This document shows positions 35,282 to 43,048 of a DNA stretch of 64,000 nucleotides, piece by piece (within the stretch, counting starts at the first letter, position 1; the number at the start of each line of letters is the position of its first letter). The translations under genes were made by a program, and so were the position numbers. The notes under the pieces were generated by a model. That model was not told the origin of the DNA, did no database searches, and saw nothing but the letters and a program-made list of their open reading frames with translations. The DNA is from JAIEOG01 sp964519985 (GTDB lineage: Bacteria; Bdellovibrionota; FAC87; UBA2466), in contig CAZFMF010000014.1 in assembly GCA_964519985.1 (NCBI GenBank), forward strand, positions 11,679-75,678. Direction: 5' to 3'.

Positions 35282-36388
35282 ATGATTGCTGGCATCAAGC
35301 GAGATCATCTGCGCTTTAAGCAGATTGTGAAGGGCAAGATCAAGCAGAACCTGAAGAAGTACATTACTCAGGGGGAGCTGATCGGCCGACAGGGAAAGGA
35401 CTACGTCAGTATTCCGATCCCCCAGATCAATCTCCCCCGCTTTCAATTTGGCCGCAAACAAAGTGGCGGCGTCGGGCAAGGCGAAGGTGCGCCCGGCACG
35501 CCGATTGGCCAGGGGGAATCCGAAGAAGCGCAGCCCCAAGCCGGTAATACCGAAGGCCAGCACGCCATGGAAGTGGACGTCACCCTCCAGGAGCTGGCGG
35601 AAATGCTCGGCGAAGAGCTGGAACTTCCGCGCATTCAGCCTAAAGGCAGCGGGATGGTCCAATCCCAGAAGCACAAATATTCGGGGATTAATAACGTGGG
35701 ACCGAATTCGCTGCGCCACGTGAAGCGTACCTACAAGCAAGCGCTCCGACGACAGATCTTAACCGGACTGTATAATCCGGAGGATCCGGTCATCGTGCCA
35801 ATCAAGCACGATTACCGGTATCGGATGTGGAAGAACGTCGTTAAGCCGGAGAATAACGCGGTCATTGTGTACATGATGGATGTCTCCGGCAGTATGGGCG
35901 ACGAACAAAAAGAGATCGTCCGCACCGAATCATTCTGGATCGATACTTGGCTGCGCTCGCAATACAACGATCTAGCCATTCGCTACATTATTCACGATGC
36001 CAGCGCGCGAGAGGTGGATCAGGAAACTTTTTACCACACGCGTGAAAGCGGCGGAACGCTCATTAGCTCCGCCTACAAGCTTTGCAACGAGATCCTGGAG
36101 AAGGAGTACCCGGCCAGCGATTGGAACGTGTACGCGTTGCACTTTTCCGACGGCGACAATTGGTCGGGCGAGGACACCAAGGTTTGCGTAGACCTGCTTA
36201 AGCAGCAATTGCTGCCGCGCTGCAACCAATTCTGCTACGGCCAGGTCGAAAGCCGTTACGGGAGCGGACAGTTCATCAAGGATTTGACCGAGAACTTCAA
36301 AGACGAGGAACGTCTGGTGACGTCGAAGATCGAGAGCAAGGACGCGATCTACCGTTCTTTGAAGGAATTTCTGGGGAAAGGGCGCTAA
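35282..36388 (+). CDS. yhbH: YhbH/YeaH family protein (DUF444, von Willebrand A-like)
   Basis: 368 residues. N-terminal RDHLRFKQIVKGKIKQNLKKYITQGELIG is the family start. A Gly/Gln-rich linker follows (FGRKQSGGVGQGEGAPGTP), then a VWA-like domain with a MIDAS motif DVSGSMG (D200) and HFSDGDNWSGEDTK. Partner of the PrkA kinase in enterobacterial yeaG-yeaH and Bacillus prkA-yhbH; exact biochemical role is unknown. Followed after 3 bp by spoVR. Confidence 0.93.
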   Translation: MIAGIKRDHLRFKQIVKGKIKQNLKKYITQGELIGRQGKDYVSIPIPQINLPRFQFGRKQSGGVGQGEGAPGTPIGQGESEEAQPQAGNTEGQHAMEVDVTLQELAEMLGEELELPRIQPKGSGMVQSQKHKYSGINNVGPNSLRHVKRTYKQALRRQILTGLYNPEDPVIVPIKHDYRYRMWKNVVKPENNAVIVYMMDVSGSMGDEQKEIVRTESFWIDTWLRSQYNDLAIRYIIHDASAREVDQETFYHTRESGGTLISSAYKLCNEILEKEYPASDWNVYALHFSDGDNWSGEDTKVCVDLLKQQLLPRCNQFCYGQVESRYGSGQFIKDLTENFKDEERLVTSKIESKDAIYRSLKEFLGKGR

Positions 36389-36391
36389 AAA

Positions 36392-37897
36392 ATGAGCAGC
36401 CGAATCCTTCCCGCCGAGCTTCAGGGCGCACACAACGATATTCGCGAACTCGCACGCCGCTACGGCCTGGACACCTTTGAAATCGTATTTGAGCTCGTCG
36501 ACTACGACGAAATCAACGAGATTGCTGCCCTGGGCGGCTTTCCCACCCGCTACCCGCACTGGCGCTTCGGTATGGAGTACGATTATCTCCAGAAGTCGTA
36601 TACCTACGGCCTGCAAAAAATTTACGAGCTGGTGATCAATACCGACCCTTGTTACGCCTATCTGCAGATGGGCAACGAGATCGTCGACCAGAAGTTGGTC
36701 ATGGCCCACGTCTACGGGCACTGCGATTTCTTTAAGAACAATATGTGGTTCGCTAAGACGAATCGCAAAATGCTCGACCAGATGGCCAACCACGCCACCC
36801 GCATCCGCGAATACCAGGATCGGTTTGGGGTGGAAGTGGTCGAGGATTTTATCGACGTTTGCCATAGCATCGACAATCTCATCGATGCCTATTCGCGTTT
36901 TGTGCCGACCAAAACGGAACGGCCCGAAGGCGGATTGAATTCCGACGAGTGGGACGCCGATGGTCCGGGCGTGCGAAAGCTACAATCCGGTAGCCGGGAC
37001 TACATGGATCGGTACATCAACCCGCAATCCTTTCTCGACGACGAAAAGAAGAAACTCGCGGAGGGCGCGGAGAAGAGCCGCAAGTTCCCGGCGAGCCCCG
37101 AGCGCGACATTTTGAAATTCCTCATCGACTACGCGCCACTAGAGCGCTGGCAGCGTGAAACGCTATCGATGGTACGGGAAGAAGCGTACTACTTCGCGCC
37201 CCAGGGTCAGACCAAGATCATGAACGAAGGTTGGGCGAGTTATTGGCATTCGTTTCTCATGACCCAGCACGTGCTGAAGGACTCGGAAATCATCGATTTC
37301 GCCGACCATCACGCCGGCACCATGGGCTCTCGCCCGGGGCAGATCAACCCGTACAAACTGGGAATTGAGCTTTACCGCGACATCGAAGACCGTTGGAACC
37401 GCGGCAAGTTCGGCCCGGAGTACGAAAACTGCGACGACGCGAACGAAAAGAAAAACTGGGATAAGAAGCTTGGTTTGGGCCGGCAAAAGATCTTTGAAGT
37501 CCGTCGCCTGCACAATGATGTGACGTTTATCGACAGCTTTATGAACGAAGAGTTCTGCGAAGCGCAGAAGCTTTTCACGTACGGCTTCAATCGGCGCACC
37601 GGGCAGTACGAAATTGTCGATCGCGATTGGCGCAAAGTGAAGAAACAGCTTTTGTTCTCGCTCACGAATCTCGGTCAGCCGATCATTCGCGTGGAAGACG
37701 CGAACTTTGAGAACCGCGGCGAACTTTTGCTAATGCACCAGCACGAAGGCATTGATTTGGAATACGACAAGGCCATCGAAACGTTGAAGCATGTCCAGGT
37801 GATGTGGAAACGGCCCGTCCACATCATGACCAAGTACAATTCGCAGAACAAGCTCTTGTCTTTCGACGGTAAAGAGTTCCACGAAAAAGACGCTTAA
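36392..37897 (+). CDS. spoVR: SpoVR family protein
   Basis: 501 residues. Typical SpoVR sequence: RRYGLDTFEIVFELVDYDEINEIAALGGFPTRYPHWRFGMEYD, the HVYGHCDFFKNN metal-like His motif, ILKFLIDYAPLERWQRETLSMVREEAYYFAPQGQTKIMNEGWASYWHS and YKLGIELYRDIEDRWNRGKFG. Needed for spore cortex in Bacillus; in non-sporulating bacteria it accompanies PrkA/YhbH in starvation responses. Spacing to neighbours is 3 and 12 bp, so it is part of the four-gene operon. Confidence 0.95.
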   Translation: MSSRILPAELQGAHNDIRELARRYGLDTFEIVFELVDYDEINEIAALGGFPTRYPHWRFGMEYDYLQKSYTYGLQKIYELVINTDPCYAYLQMGNEIVDQKLVMAHVYGHCDFFKNNMWFAKTNRKMLDQMANHATRIREYQDRFGVEVVEDFIDVCHSIDNLIDAYSRFVPTKTERPEGGLNSDEWDADGPGVRKLQSGSRDYMDRYINPQSFLDDEKKKLAEGAEKSRKFPASPERDILKFLIDYAPLERWQRETLSMVREEAYYFAPQGQTKIMNEGWASYWHSFLMTQHVLKDSEIIDFADHHAGTMGSRPGQINPYKLGIELYRDIEDRWNRGKFGPEYENCDDANEKKNWDKKLGLGRQKIFEVRRLHNDVTFIDSFMNEEFCEAQKLFTYGFNRRTGQYEIVDRDWRKVKKQLLFSLTNLGQPIIRVEDANFENRGELLLMHQHEGIDLEYDKAIETLKHVQVMWKRPVHIMTKYNSQNKLLSFDGKEFHEKDA

Positions 37898-37909
37898 AAC
37901 GGAGAGAAG

Positions 37910-38893
37910 ATGTCGGAGACCCAGACGACAGTGACGGTACCGAAGAAGGTGATGTTCGCCGACTTCGCGGTGGTCAAGTACACGGCCTTGATGGACCAGC
38001 TCCGTCAAGAAGGGATGGTTGCCGATGCCGTAACCGACGAAAAAAAGTTTTTGGCCCGCATCGCCGAAGAAGCGTTCGATGTTTGCATCTTGAACTTGCT
38101 GCTCGGTGGGATTGGTCCGTTTGAACTGATTCGCAACGTGCGTTCCTCCTCACGCAATCCGGATATCAAGATTATCGTCGTCTCCAAGCAGGTTCAGAAA
38201 CTCAATATTCAAAACACGCTGAAAGCCGGCGCCAACGATTTCATGGCCGATCCGGTGAACAACGAGAACCTGCACGGCCGCATCGTCTATCACCTGACGC
38301 CGAAGAAGGTGATCGAGAACCTCGGGGCCGATTCCTCCAATATCGGCAAAGAAGCCTGGCCGTTTCTCGCCGTGATGCTCGAATCCACCGAGACGCTTTC
38401 CAAGACGCCGGCCCAAAATATCTCGGCGGCGTTCTACGACATCCTTTGCCACGTGGCGCGGCTGCTCGCCTCCAATCGCACGTCGATGATGATTGTCGAC
38501 GAAGAAAGCAATACGGGGGTCGTGCTCGCTTCCAGTGACGATGCCAAGTTCATTGATTTTCCCGTTGTGCTCGATAAGTACCCCGAAGTGCTCGATGTGA
38601 TGCACTCGGGAAACTTCGTGCTGATCGACGATGTCTCTAAGAACCAGCTCACCCAAGCCATCAATGAAACGGTGAAATCGATTTCGATCGGCTCCATCAT
38701 GGTTTTCCCCGTGCGCTACGCCGGAGAAGTGGTGGGCGTGCTCACCGTCCGTCGGGCTAAGGCCTCCGATCTGCCCTCGCTGGATATCTTGCGGGTGCTC
38801 CAATCGTTGGCCAATACGCTGGCCGCCCACGCGAACATCAAAGCCTCCCTTCGGCGCATCTACCGCGACTACAAACCGGCCAAAAGCGCCTAA
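37910..38893 (+). CDS. Pseudo-receiver plus GAF domain protein in the prkA operon
   Basis: 327 residues. Residues ~12-135 resemble a CheY-like receiver (VMFADFAVVKYTALMDQL, then DVCILNLLLGGIGPFELI, IIVVSKQVQKLN, NTLKAGANDFMADPVN), but the phosphoacceptor Asp is replaced by Asn in CILNLLL, while the later T/S-K region is also atypical. Residues ~170-315 look like a GAF domain (AAFYDILCHVARLLASNRTSMMIVDEE, then VLIDDVSKNQ and SIMVFPVRYAGEVVGVLTVRRA). GGAGAGAAG RBS, 12 bp after spoVR. Not part of the classical trio; probably a regulatory subunit sensing a ligand without phosphorylation (inference). Confidence 0.8.
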   Translation: MSETQTTVTVPKKVMFADFAVVKYTALMDQLRQEGMVADAVTDEKKFLARIAEEAFDVCILNLLLGGIGPFELIRNVRSSSRNPDIKIIVVSKQVQKLNIQNTLKAGANDFMADPVNNENLHGRIVYHLTPKKVIENLGADSSNIGKEAWPFLAVMLESTETLSKTPAQNISAAFYDILCHVARLLASNRTSMMIVDEESNTGVVLASSDDAKFIDFPVVLDKYPEVLDVMHSGNFVLIDDVSKNQLTQAINETVKSISIGSIMVFPVRYAGEVVGVLTVRRAKASDLPSLDILRVLQSLANTLAAHANIKASLRRIYRDYKPAKSA

Positions 38894-38986
38894 AACCCGG
38901 CCTTGCCTCCCCTAAAGCCCCAGGATATTTTCATTGCTTCCTAACGGGGGTTGGGTGCTGGTGCGACGCGTTATGCCGGAGGGGAA

Positions 38987-40273
38987 ATGTCGGTAGGGAT
39001 GCACGAAGAAGTGATTTGCGGCTGGGAAGACCACCCGTTTTATAAGAACACGCTCGAAATCATGGAAGGCGCGGCGAAGGAGATTGATCTCGATCCCAAC
39101 GTCTTCAATCGTCTGGCCAAGCCCCGGCGTTGCCTGTACGTCAGCATTCCCGTGCGCATGGATGACGGCAGCATCCAGACTTTCGACGGCTTTCGCGTTC
39201 ACCACAACACCACACTGGGCCCTGGCAAAGGCGGGATTCGTTACCACCCCGACGTCAACCTCGCGGAAACCTCTGCGTTGGCCTTCTTAATGACTTTGAA
39301 AAATTCGTTGGTGCGTTTGCCATTGGGCGGCGCCAAAGGCGGAATCCGCTGCGATCCCACCAAGCTTTCTCGACGTGAGAAGCAGAGCCTCACCCGCCGC
39401 TACACTTCCGAAATTCACATGTTCATCGGTCCCGACAAAGATATCCCCGCTCCGGATGTCGGGACGGATCCCCAGACGATGGCCTGGGTGATGGATACTT
39501 TTAGTTCCAATGTTGGTCATGCCGTTCCCGGGGTGGTCACGGGCAAGCCGATCGAAATCGGGGGTTCGCTGGGCCGTTTGGATGCGACTGGCCGTGGCGT
39601 GGTGTACACGATCATGGAAGCGGCTAAGCGGATGAATATGGAGCTGGGGCCTAACACGACGGTGGCCGTCCAGGGCTTTGGGAATGTCGGTTTTTACTCG
39701 GCCAAGATCATTGCCAGCATCGGCTGCAAAGTGATCGCGGTCAGCGATGTCTCGGGTGGGGTCTACAATCCACGCGGACTCGATATCAATGAGCTGCGCG
39801 ACTGGATCGCGTCCAACAAAGTTTTAAAGGGTTTCCCCGGCGCCGAGCCGGTGACCAACGAAGAGCTGCTGGAGTTGCAATGCGATATCCTGATTCCCGC
39901 GGCACTGAACAATCAGATTACCGAAGAAAACGCGGATCGTATCAAGTGCAAGATCATGGCGGAAGGCGCCAACGGCCCGACCACCCGCGGAGCCAGCAAG
40001 ATCCTGCACGATAAAGGCGTCTTCATCATCCCCGACATTCTCGCCAACGCCGGCGGCGTGATTGTGTCCTACTTCGAGTGGGTACAGGGAATGCAAAACT
40101 TTTTCTGGAGCGAAAAGGACGTCAACAACAAGCTCTGGGAAATCATCACCTCGGCCTTCAATCGCGTCTACGAACTGCAGGAAGCCCGCAATATCGGCAT
40201 GCGCCGTGCGGCCTTCGCAGTCTCGTTAGATCACTTGTCGAAGGCGATGTTGTTGCGAGGATTTTTTCCGTAA
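38987..40273 (+). CDS. gdhA: Glutamate dehydrogenase (Glu/Leu/Phe/Val family)
   Basis: 428 residues from ATG 38987 with GGAGGGG upstream. Motifs: RVHHNTTLGPGKGGIRYHPDVNLAETSALAFLMTLKNSLVRLPLGGAKGGI with the catalytic Lys region, DIPAPDVGTDPQTMAWVMDTFS, TGKPIEIGGSLGRLDATGRGVVY, Rossmann VAVQGFGNVGFYSAK, and AEGANGPTT followed by PDILANAGGVIVSYFEWVQ. Hexameric NAD(P) enzyme linking glutamate and 2-oxoglutarate. Together with leucine dehydrogenase it suits an amino-acid-consuming metabolism. A TTG at 38951 would extend it by 12 residues. Confidence 0.94.
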   Translation: MSVGMHEEVICGWEDHPFYKNTLEIMEGAAKEIDLDPNVFNRLAKPRRCLYVSIPVRMDDGSIQTFDGFRVHHNTTLGPGKGGIRYHPDVNLAETSALAFLMTLKNSLVRLPLGGAKGGIRCDPTKLSRREKQSLTRRYTSEIHMFIGPDKDIPAPDVGTDPQTMAWVMDTFSSNVGHAVPGVVTGKPIEIGGSLGRLDATGRGVVYTIMEAAKRMNMELGPNTTVAVQGFGNVGFYSAKIIASIGCKVIAVSDVSGGVYNPRGLDINELRDWIASNKVLKGFPGAEPVTNEELLELQCDILIPAALNNQITEENADRIKCKIMAEGANGPTTRGASKILHDKGVFIIPDILANAGGVIVSYFEWVQGMQNFFWSEKDVNNKLWEIITSAFNRVYELQEARNIGMRRAAFAVSLDHLSKAMLLRGFFP

Positions 40274-40310
40274 TTCGCTTGGCCGAAATGAACAAGCACA
40301 GGGGGGAACT

Positions 40311-40412
40311 ATGAAGGTCGTCATTGCTGTCTTTGCCTTTTGGGGAGTGTTGGGTCGGCCAAGCAGGGGAAGCGGCCTACCGATGCTGCTACACCGACTA
40401 ACCGGAAAATAA
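40311..40412 (+). pseudogene. Tiny signal-peptide ORF, probably frameshifted secreted-protein remnant
   Basis: ATG 40311 follows GGGGGGAACT and opens a 33-codon frame starting MKVVIAVFAFWGVLG, a convincing signal-peptide core. Removing one G from the GGG run near 40356 would continue into VGQAGEAAYRCCYTD and a stop, giving a natural cleavage site and a Cys pair. This pattern suggests a recent single-base frameshift and truncation. The palindrome array starts 15 bp downstream. Confidence 0.3.
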
Positions 40413-40426
40413 TCTTCAAACTCGCA

Positions 40427-40536
40427 GGCACTATTCCCAGGAACAGTGGTGCCAAAATGACTGGTCACGTGACCACCCCCAATCGCCTAGGCGCCGTAAA
40501 ACTGGTCCAGGACCAGTTTGATCTCTCGCGCGAGAG
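40427..40536. repeat. Array of five consecutive palindromes
   Basis: In 110 bp: (1) the GGCACTATTCC element (40427-40453); (2) TGGTCACGTGACCA, 14-nt perfect (40462-40475); (3) CGCCTAGGCG, 10-nt perfect (40484-40493); (4) AACTGGTCCAGGACCAGTT, extending to 21 nt with 10-bp arms (40499-40519); (5) CTCTCGCGCGAGAG, 14-nt perfect (40523-40536). The 382-bp gap 40274-40655 contains this array and the small ORF remnant, and otherwise nothing I recognise. Confidence 0.8.
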
Positions 40537-40655
40537 GTTGAGGAAACATTGGCAAAAACAGTGGCTTTGCTTTTTGGGGCCGGTTTTTGCTCACATCCCA
40601 GCACCCGTGGATAGCTATTGTTGCGATGGGGCCGACGTGTTAACACCCGCCCCGT

Positions 40656-41675
40656 ATGAAACGATTTCTATTCGCTACGCTCTTTTTCCTAGCACTTCCC
40701 AACGCCTTTGGCGGGTTCGACGATAGATTGAACCTTTTGAAGACGGCTTCTTCCAACTGCCCGAAGACCATTGCCAGTTTGGTGGGCAAACCGCCCCTCA
40801 GCATTGCGGCACGCGAGGTCATCGAGCGGGTGATGGAAAGTCACCCTGAAAGTGGGCCCGTGATACTGGAACATGCCCGGTGGTTGGGGCTGCGCGGCCC
40901 TTTTCTTTGGGATGCCTGGGTCCGGTATGCGGGTAGCAACCCCCAAGTCTTTGTGATGGCGGTCGTGACGGAAGAGCCGCGGATGCTCGACCTCGTGAAG
41001 CATTTGAATCCCAGCGATCGACTGCGACGCGATAAGAAGGGGGAAATGGTCACTTTGCGGACGGGAGAGACGGTGCCGGATACGATTGCGGCGAGCACCT
41101 TTGCCCGGCTCGATCGGTTTTCTTATTCGAACCCAAACGGTTCCTCCGCAATGCTTGATCTCCTCACCAAGTGCCGCAACCCGGGACACCTGTTTTCAGA
41201 CAAACTGCTGACCGTCCTTAAAGAAGCCGCTCTCGTGAATTCCGACGGTTCGATTCCCGAGGCGATCCGTAGAGTGATCGTGGCATCGGTTTCCGAAAGA
41301 GATGGAAAGGTCCTAGTTGTCCATCCGCTATCGTTCTCTCCACTGAATGAAATGATGGGTAGCGATCCTTCGCCCGCGGCAGACGATCAGGTGCCACTGC
41401 GAAAAGGCTCGACCGCATCTCGGGCGGAGGCCGAAAAAGTATTTAGCCATCTCCAAGCAATTATGGATGGGAATCCGATACTTTTTAATGAACTCGTTTT
41501 CAGTGCGAGGCAGCATCGAAAACCCATATTTCCGGGGATGCTGGAAGAGTTAGAGGCGCGTGGGCTTATCAATTCGGATGGCGAGATGCCGGAGTCGGTG
41601 CGCAAGATCGTGGATAGCTCGGCCGAGGGCGAATCAATCTTTCAGTTCTTGGTGAATCCGATCGCGGGAGAGTGA
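40656..41675 (+). CDS. Secreted protein with NSDG-containing helical repeats, unknown function
   Basis: 339 residues with signal peptide MKRFLFATLFFLALPNAFG. The mature protein is largely helical. Two segments repeat: LTVLKEAALVNSDGSIPEAI followed by RRVIVAS (about 190-215), and MLEELEARGLINSDGEMPES followed by VRKIVDSS (about 295-322), sharing L-x2-L-x-E-A-x-L-x-N-S-D-G-x2-P-E-x2-R-x-I-V-x-S. A degenerate third copy may be LRTGETVPDTIAAS near 145. No known family. It sits alone downstream of the palindrome array; the next gene also has a signal peptide. Confidence 0.65.
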   Translation: MKRFLFATLFFLALPNAFGGFDDRLNLLKTASSNCPKTIASLVGKPPLSIAAREVIERVMESHPESGPVILEHARWLGLRGPFLWDAWVRYAGSNPQVFVMAVVTEEPRMLDLVKHLNPSDRLRRDKKGEMVTLRTGETVPDTIAASTFARLDRFSYSNPNGSSAMLDLLTKCRNPGHLFSDKLLTVLKEAALVNSDGSIPEAIRRVIVASVSERDGKVLVVHPLSFSPLNEMMGSDPSPAADDQVPLRKGSTASRAEAEKVFSHLQAIMDGNPILFNELVFSARQHRKPIFPGMLEELEARGLINSDGEMPESVRKIVDSSAEGESIFQFLVNPIAGE

Positions 41676-41784
41676 TCCGATGTTTTCCGGGCAATGTCCC
41701 GAGCAGCCGCGGGTCACGATGTACCCCTTAAACTCCCTAAACTGCTTGATTCGCTCTCCGGCCGCGTGCTACCTCTCTCCGTCC

Positions 41785-42600
41785 ATGAAAAAGGTACGCG
41801 CCACGGTCTTTTTGGTAGTCGCCCTTTCGTTATTTGCCCCTCCCGCCGAGGCGGGACTTCTCGAGTGTTTCCACCATCTAGTCTGGCTAGCGCGGGGGAA
41901 AGCCATGGTTCGGGCCGCCATCCGGGGTCATTGGGGAGAGAACGTGCGGCGCTGGGGGGTTCGCCCTTCGCCGTTTCGTACTTTTCTCCCGGCCAGCGCC
42001 ATTGCTCAGAACATCGAAGACACACTGGCCGACCAGCGGCTGGCGCCCGAGCAGATTATTGAACGCGAGATCGCGCTTGCGCCCAAACTCCAGGCGTTGT
42101 GGCTGCGTACGCAACAGCGATTAAAGTCGATTGAGATCCGCTGGGCGCCGGAGGATTTTTGCCTAAGGGAACGCGAGTCCATTTTTCTTTCGCCGATGAT
42201 TCTAGACTCGGCGCAACCGGGTGTCGTGTTGCTGATGCGTATCGAACACGAGCTTCGCCACAAAGGCGATCGGCACTTGCCCGACTACGAACGCACTTTC
42301 GCCGAACACGGCGACGACCAGGAGGCGTTCATGGCGGCGATGATGCAGTTGCTCGCCGACGGAGAACTGCAAGCCGTCCAGGCCGAGATCGACCTGCTTC
42401 CGGAGCTCCGCGCGATTAAAATCGCTTACCCGCAGATTTTTCTCAGCCGTGTGGCGCTTGAGGTTTGGCGCGGCCGTGGTGAGATACCGAACTTAGACGT
42501 CGACTTGGTCTCGCTCCAACGCCACCGTTGGCACTGGCAGAACTGGGAGAGCGATGTCCAAAAAGGATGGAAGTTCTATTCCGCCCGGAAGCCAAAGTAA
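41785..42600 (+). CDS. Secreted protein with HExxH motif, putative zinc peptidase
   Basis: 271 residues from ATG 41785, which opens the signal peptide MKKVRATVFLVVALSLFAPPAEA. The mature part contains LLMRIEHELRHKGDRHLPDY, an HExxH (H-E-L-R-H) inside a predicted helix, followed by acidic residues (DDQEAFMAAMMQLLADGE) that might supply a third ligand. Active peptidase status is unproven. A longer frame from 41680 lacks signal-peptide features. No family recognised. The downstream gap 42601-42811 is filled by palindromic repeats. Confidence 0.6.
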   Translation: MKKVRATVFLVVALSLFAPPAEAGLLECFHHLVWLARGKAMVRAAIRGHWGENVRRWGVRPSPFRTFLPASAIAQNIEDTLADQRLAPEQIIEREIALAPKLQALWLRTQQRLKSIEIRWAPEDFCLRERESIFLSPMILDSAQPGVVLLMRIEHELRHKGDRHLPDYERTFAEHGDDQEAFMAAMMQLLADGELQAVQAEIDLLPELRAIKIAYPQIFLSRVALEVWRGRGEIPNLDVDLVSLQRHRWHWQNWESDVQKGWKFYSARKPK

Positions 42601-42676
42601 TCGGTACCTTCGTCCTTTCGGACCCCGGATCAGGAAGGCGTTGGAGAAGGTCGCTTAAGATCACTTACATTGCTTA

Positions 42677-42812
42677 GGCATTGTTCCAAGAAAAGTGGTG
42701 TCAAAATGGGTGGTCTGAGACCACTTTTAGTCTCGCGCGAGAGCGCACGGCTTCGCCGTGCGGGATTGCTTCGTCGCTGCGCTCCTCGCAATGACAGCGG
42801 CGTCGCAATGAC
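42677..42812. repeat. Composite palindrome array plus GTCATTGCGAG repeat
   Basis: Order: decayed GGCACTATTCC element (42677-42702); GTGGTCTGAGACCAC (42710-42724, 7-bp arms); TCTCGCGCGAGA (42731-42742); CGCACGGC-TTC-GCCGTGCG (42744-42762, perfect 8-bp arms); then GATTGCTTCGTCG...CTCGCAATGAC (42764-42795), the inverse end of the interspersed repeat, and a second GTCGCAATGAC just after. Same module order as at 40427. Confidence 0.75.
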
Positions 42813-43048
42813 TAAGGCCGCGGGAAGTCCTGTTCCCGCGAAACCTTGACCTTCTTTTTTGATGAAGGTTTTTCGGCGGGTTTGCGTTCGCTCGAGTCCG
42901 GAAGCTTCAGTTTTGCGTTTTTGTCGACGAGCGTCTTATCCTGACTGGCACACTCTTCGGCCGAAGCGCCGATGCGACAGGCACCTTCATCCATTGCGAA
43001 AACCCCAAGTGCGCTAAAAAGCGCGGTGAATATCAATAACCGCCTCAC
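42812..43048 (-). CDS. Small secreted Lys-rich protein, unknown function
   Basis: 78 residues with signal peptide MRRLLIFTALFSALGVFA. The mature part has two Cys (CRIGASAEEC) and then a strongly basic, Pro-containing tail (ERKPAEKPSSKKKVKVSRE). Start ATG 43048 lies inside the 3' end of purA (35-bp overlap), suggesting co-transcription. No family recognised. Overlap and signal peptide support a real gene but the tail is low complexity. Confidence 0.55.
   Translation of the reverse strand: MRRLLIFTALFSALGVFAMDEGACRIGASAEECASQDKTLVDKNAKLKLPDSSERKPAEKPSSKKKVKVSREQDFPRP

Noticed and set aside
40427..40536. CRISPR-like array
   Set aside because: The palindromes all differ in sequence and spacing, no identical direct repeats and no cas genes nearby.
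40340..40726. 128-codon plus-strand frame across the palindrome array
   Set aside because: It reads through five palindromes, overlaps the signal-peptide start of the next gene in another frame, and has no RBS or domain.
42601..42660. Possible terminator GTCC-TTTC-GGAC after the HExxH protein gene
   Set aside because: Stem of only 4 bp and no T-run; not distinguishable from chance.
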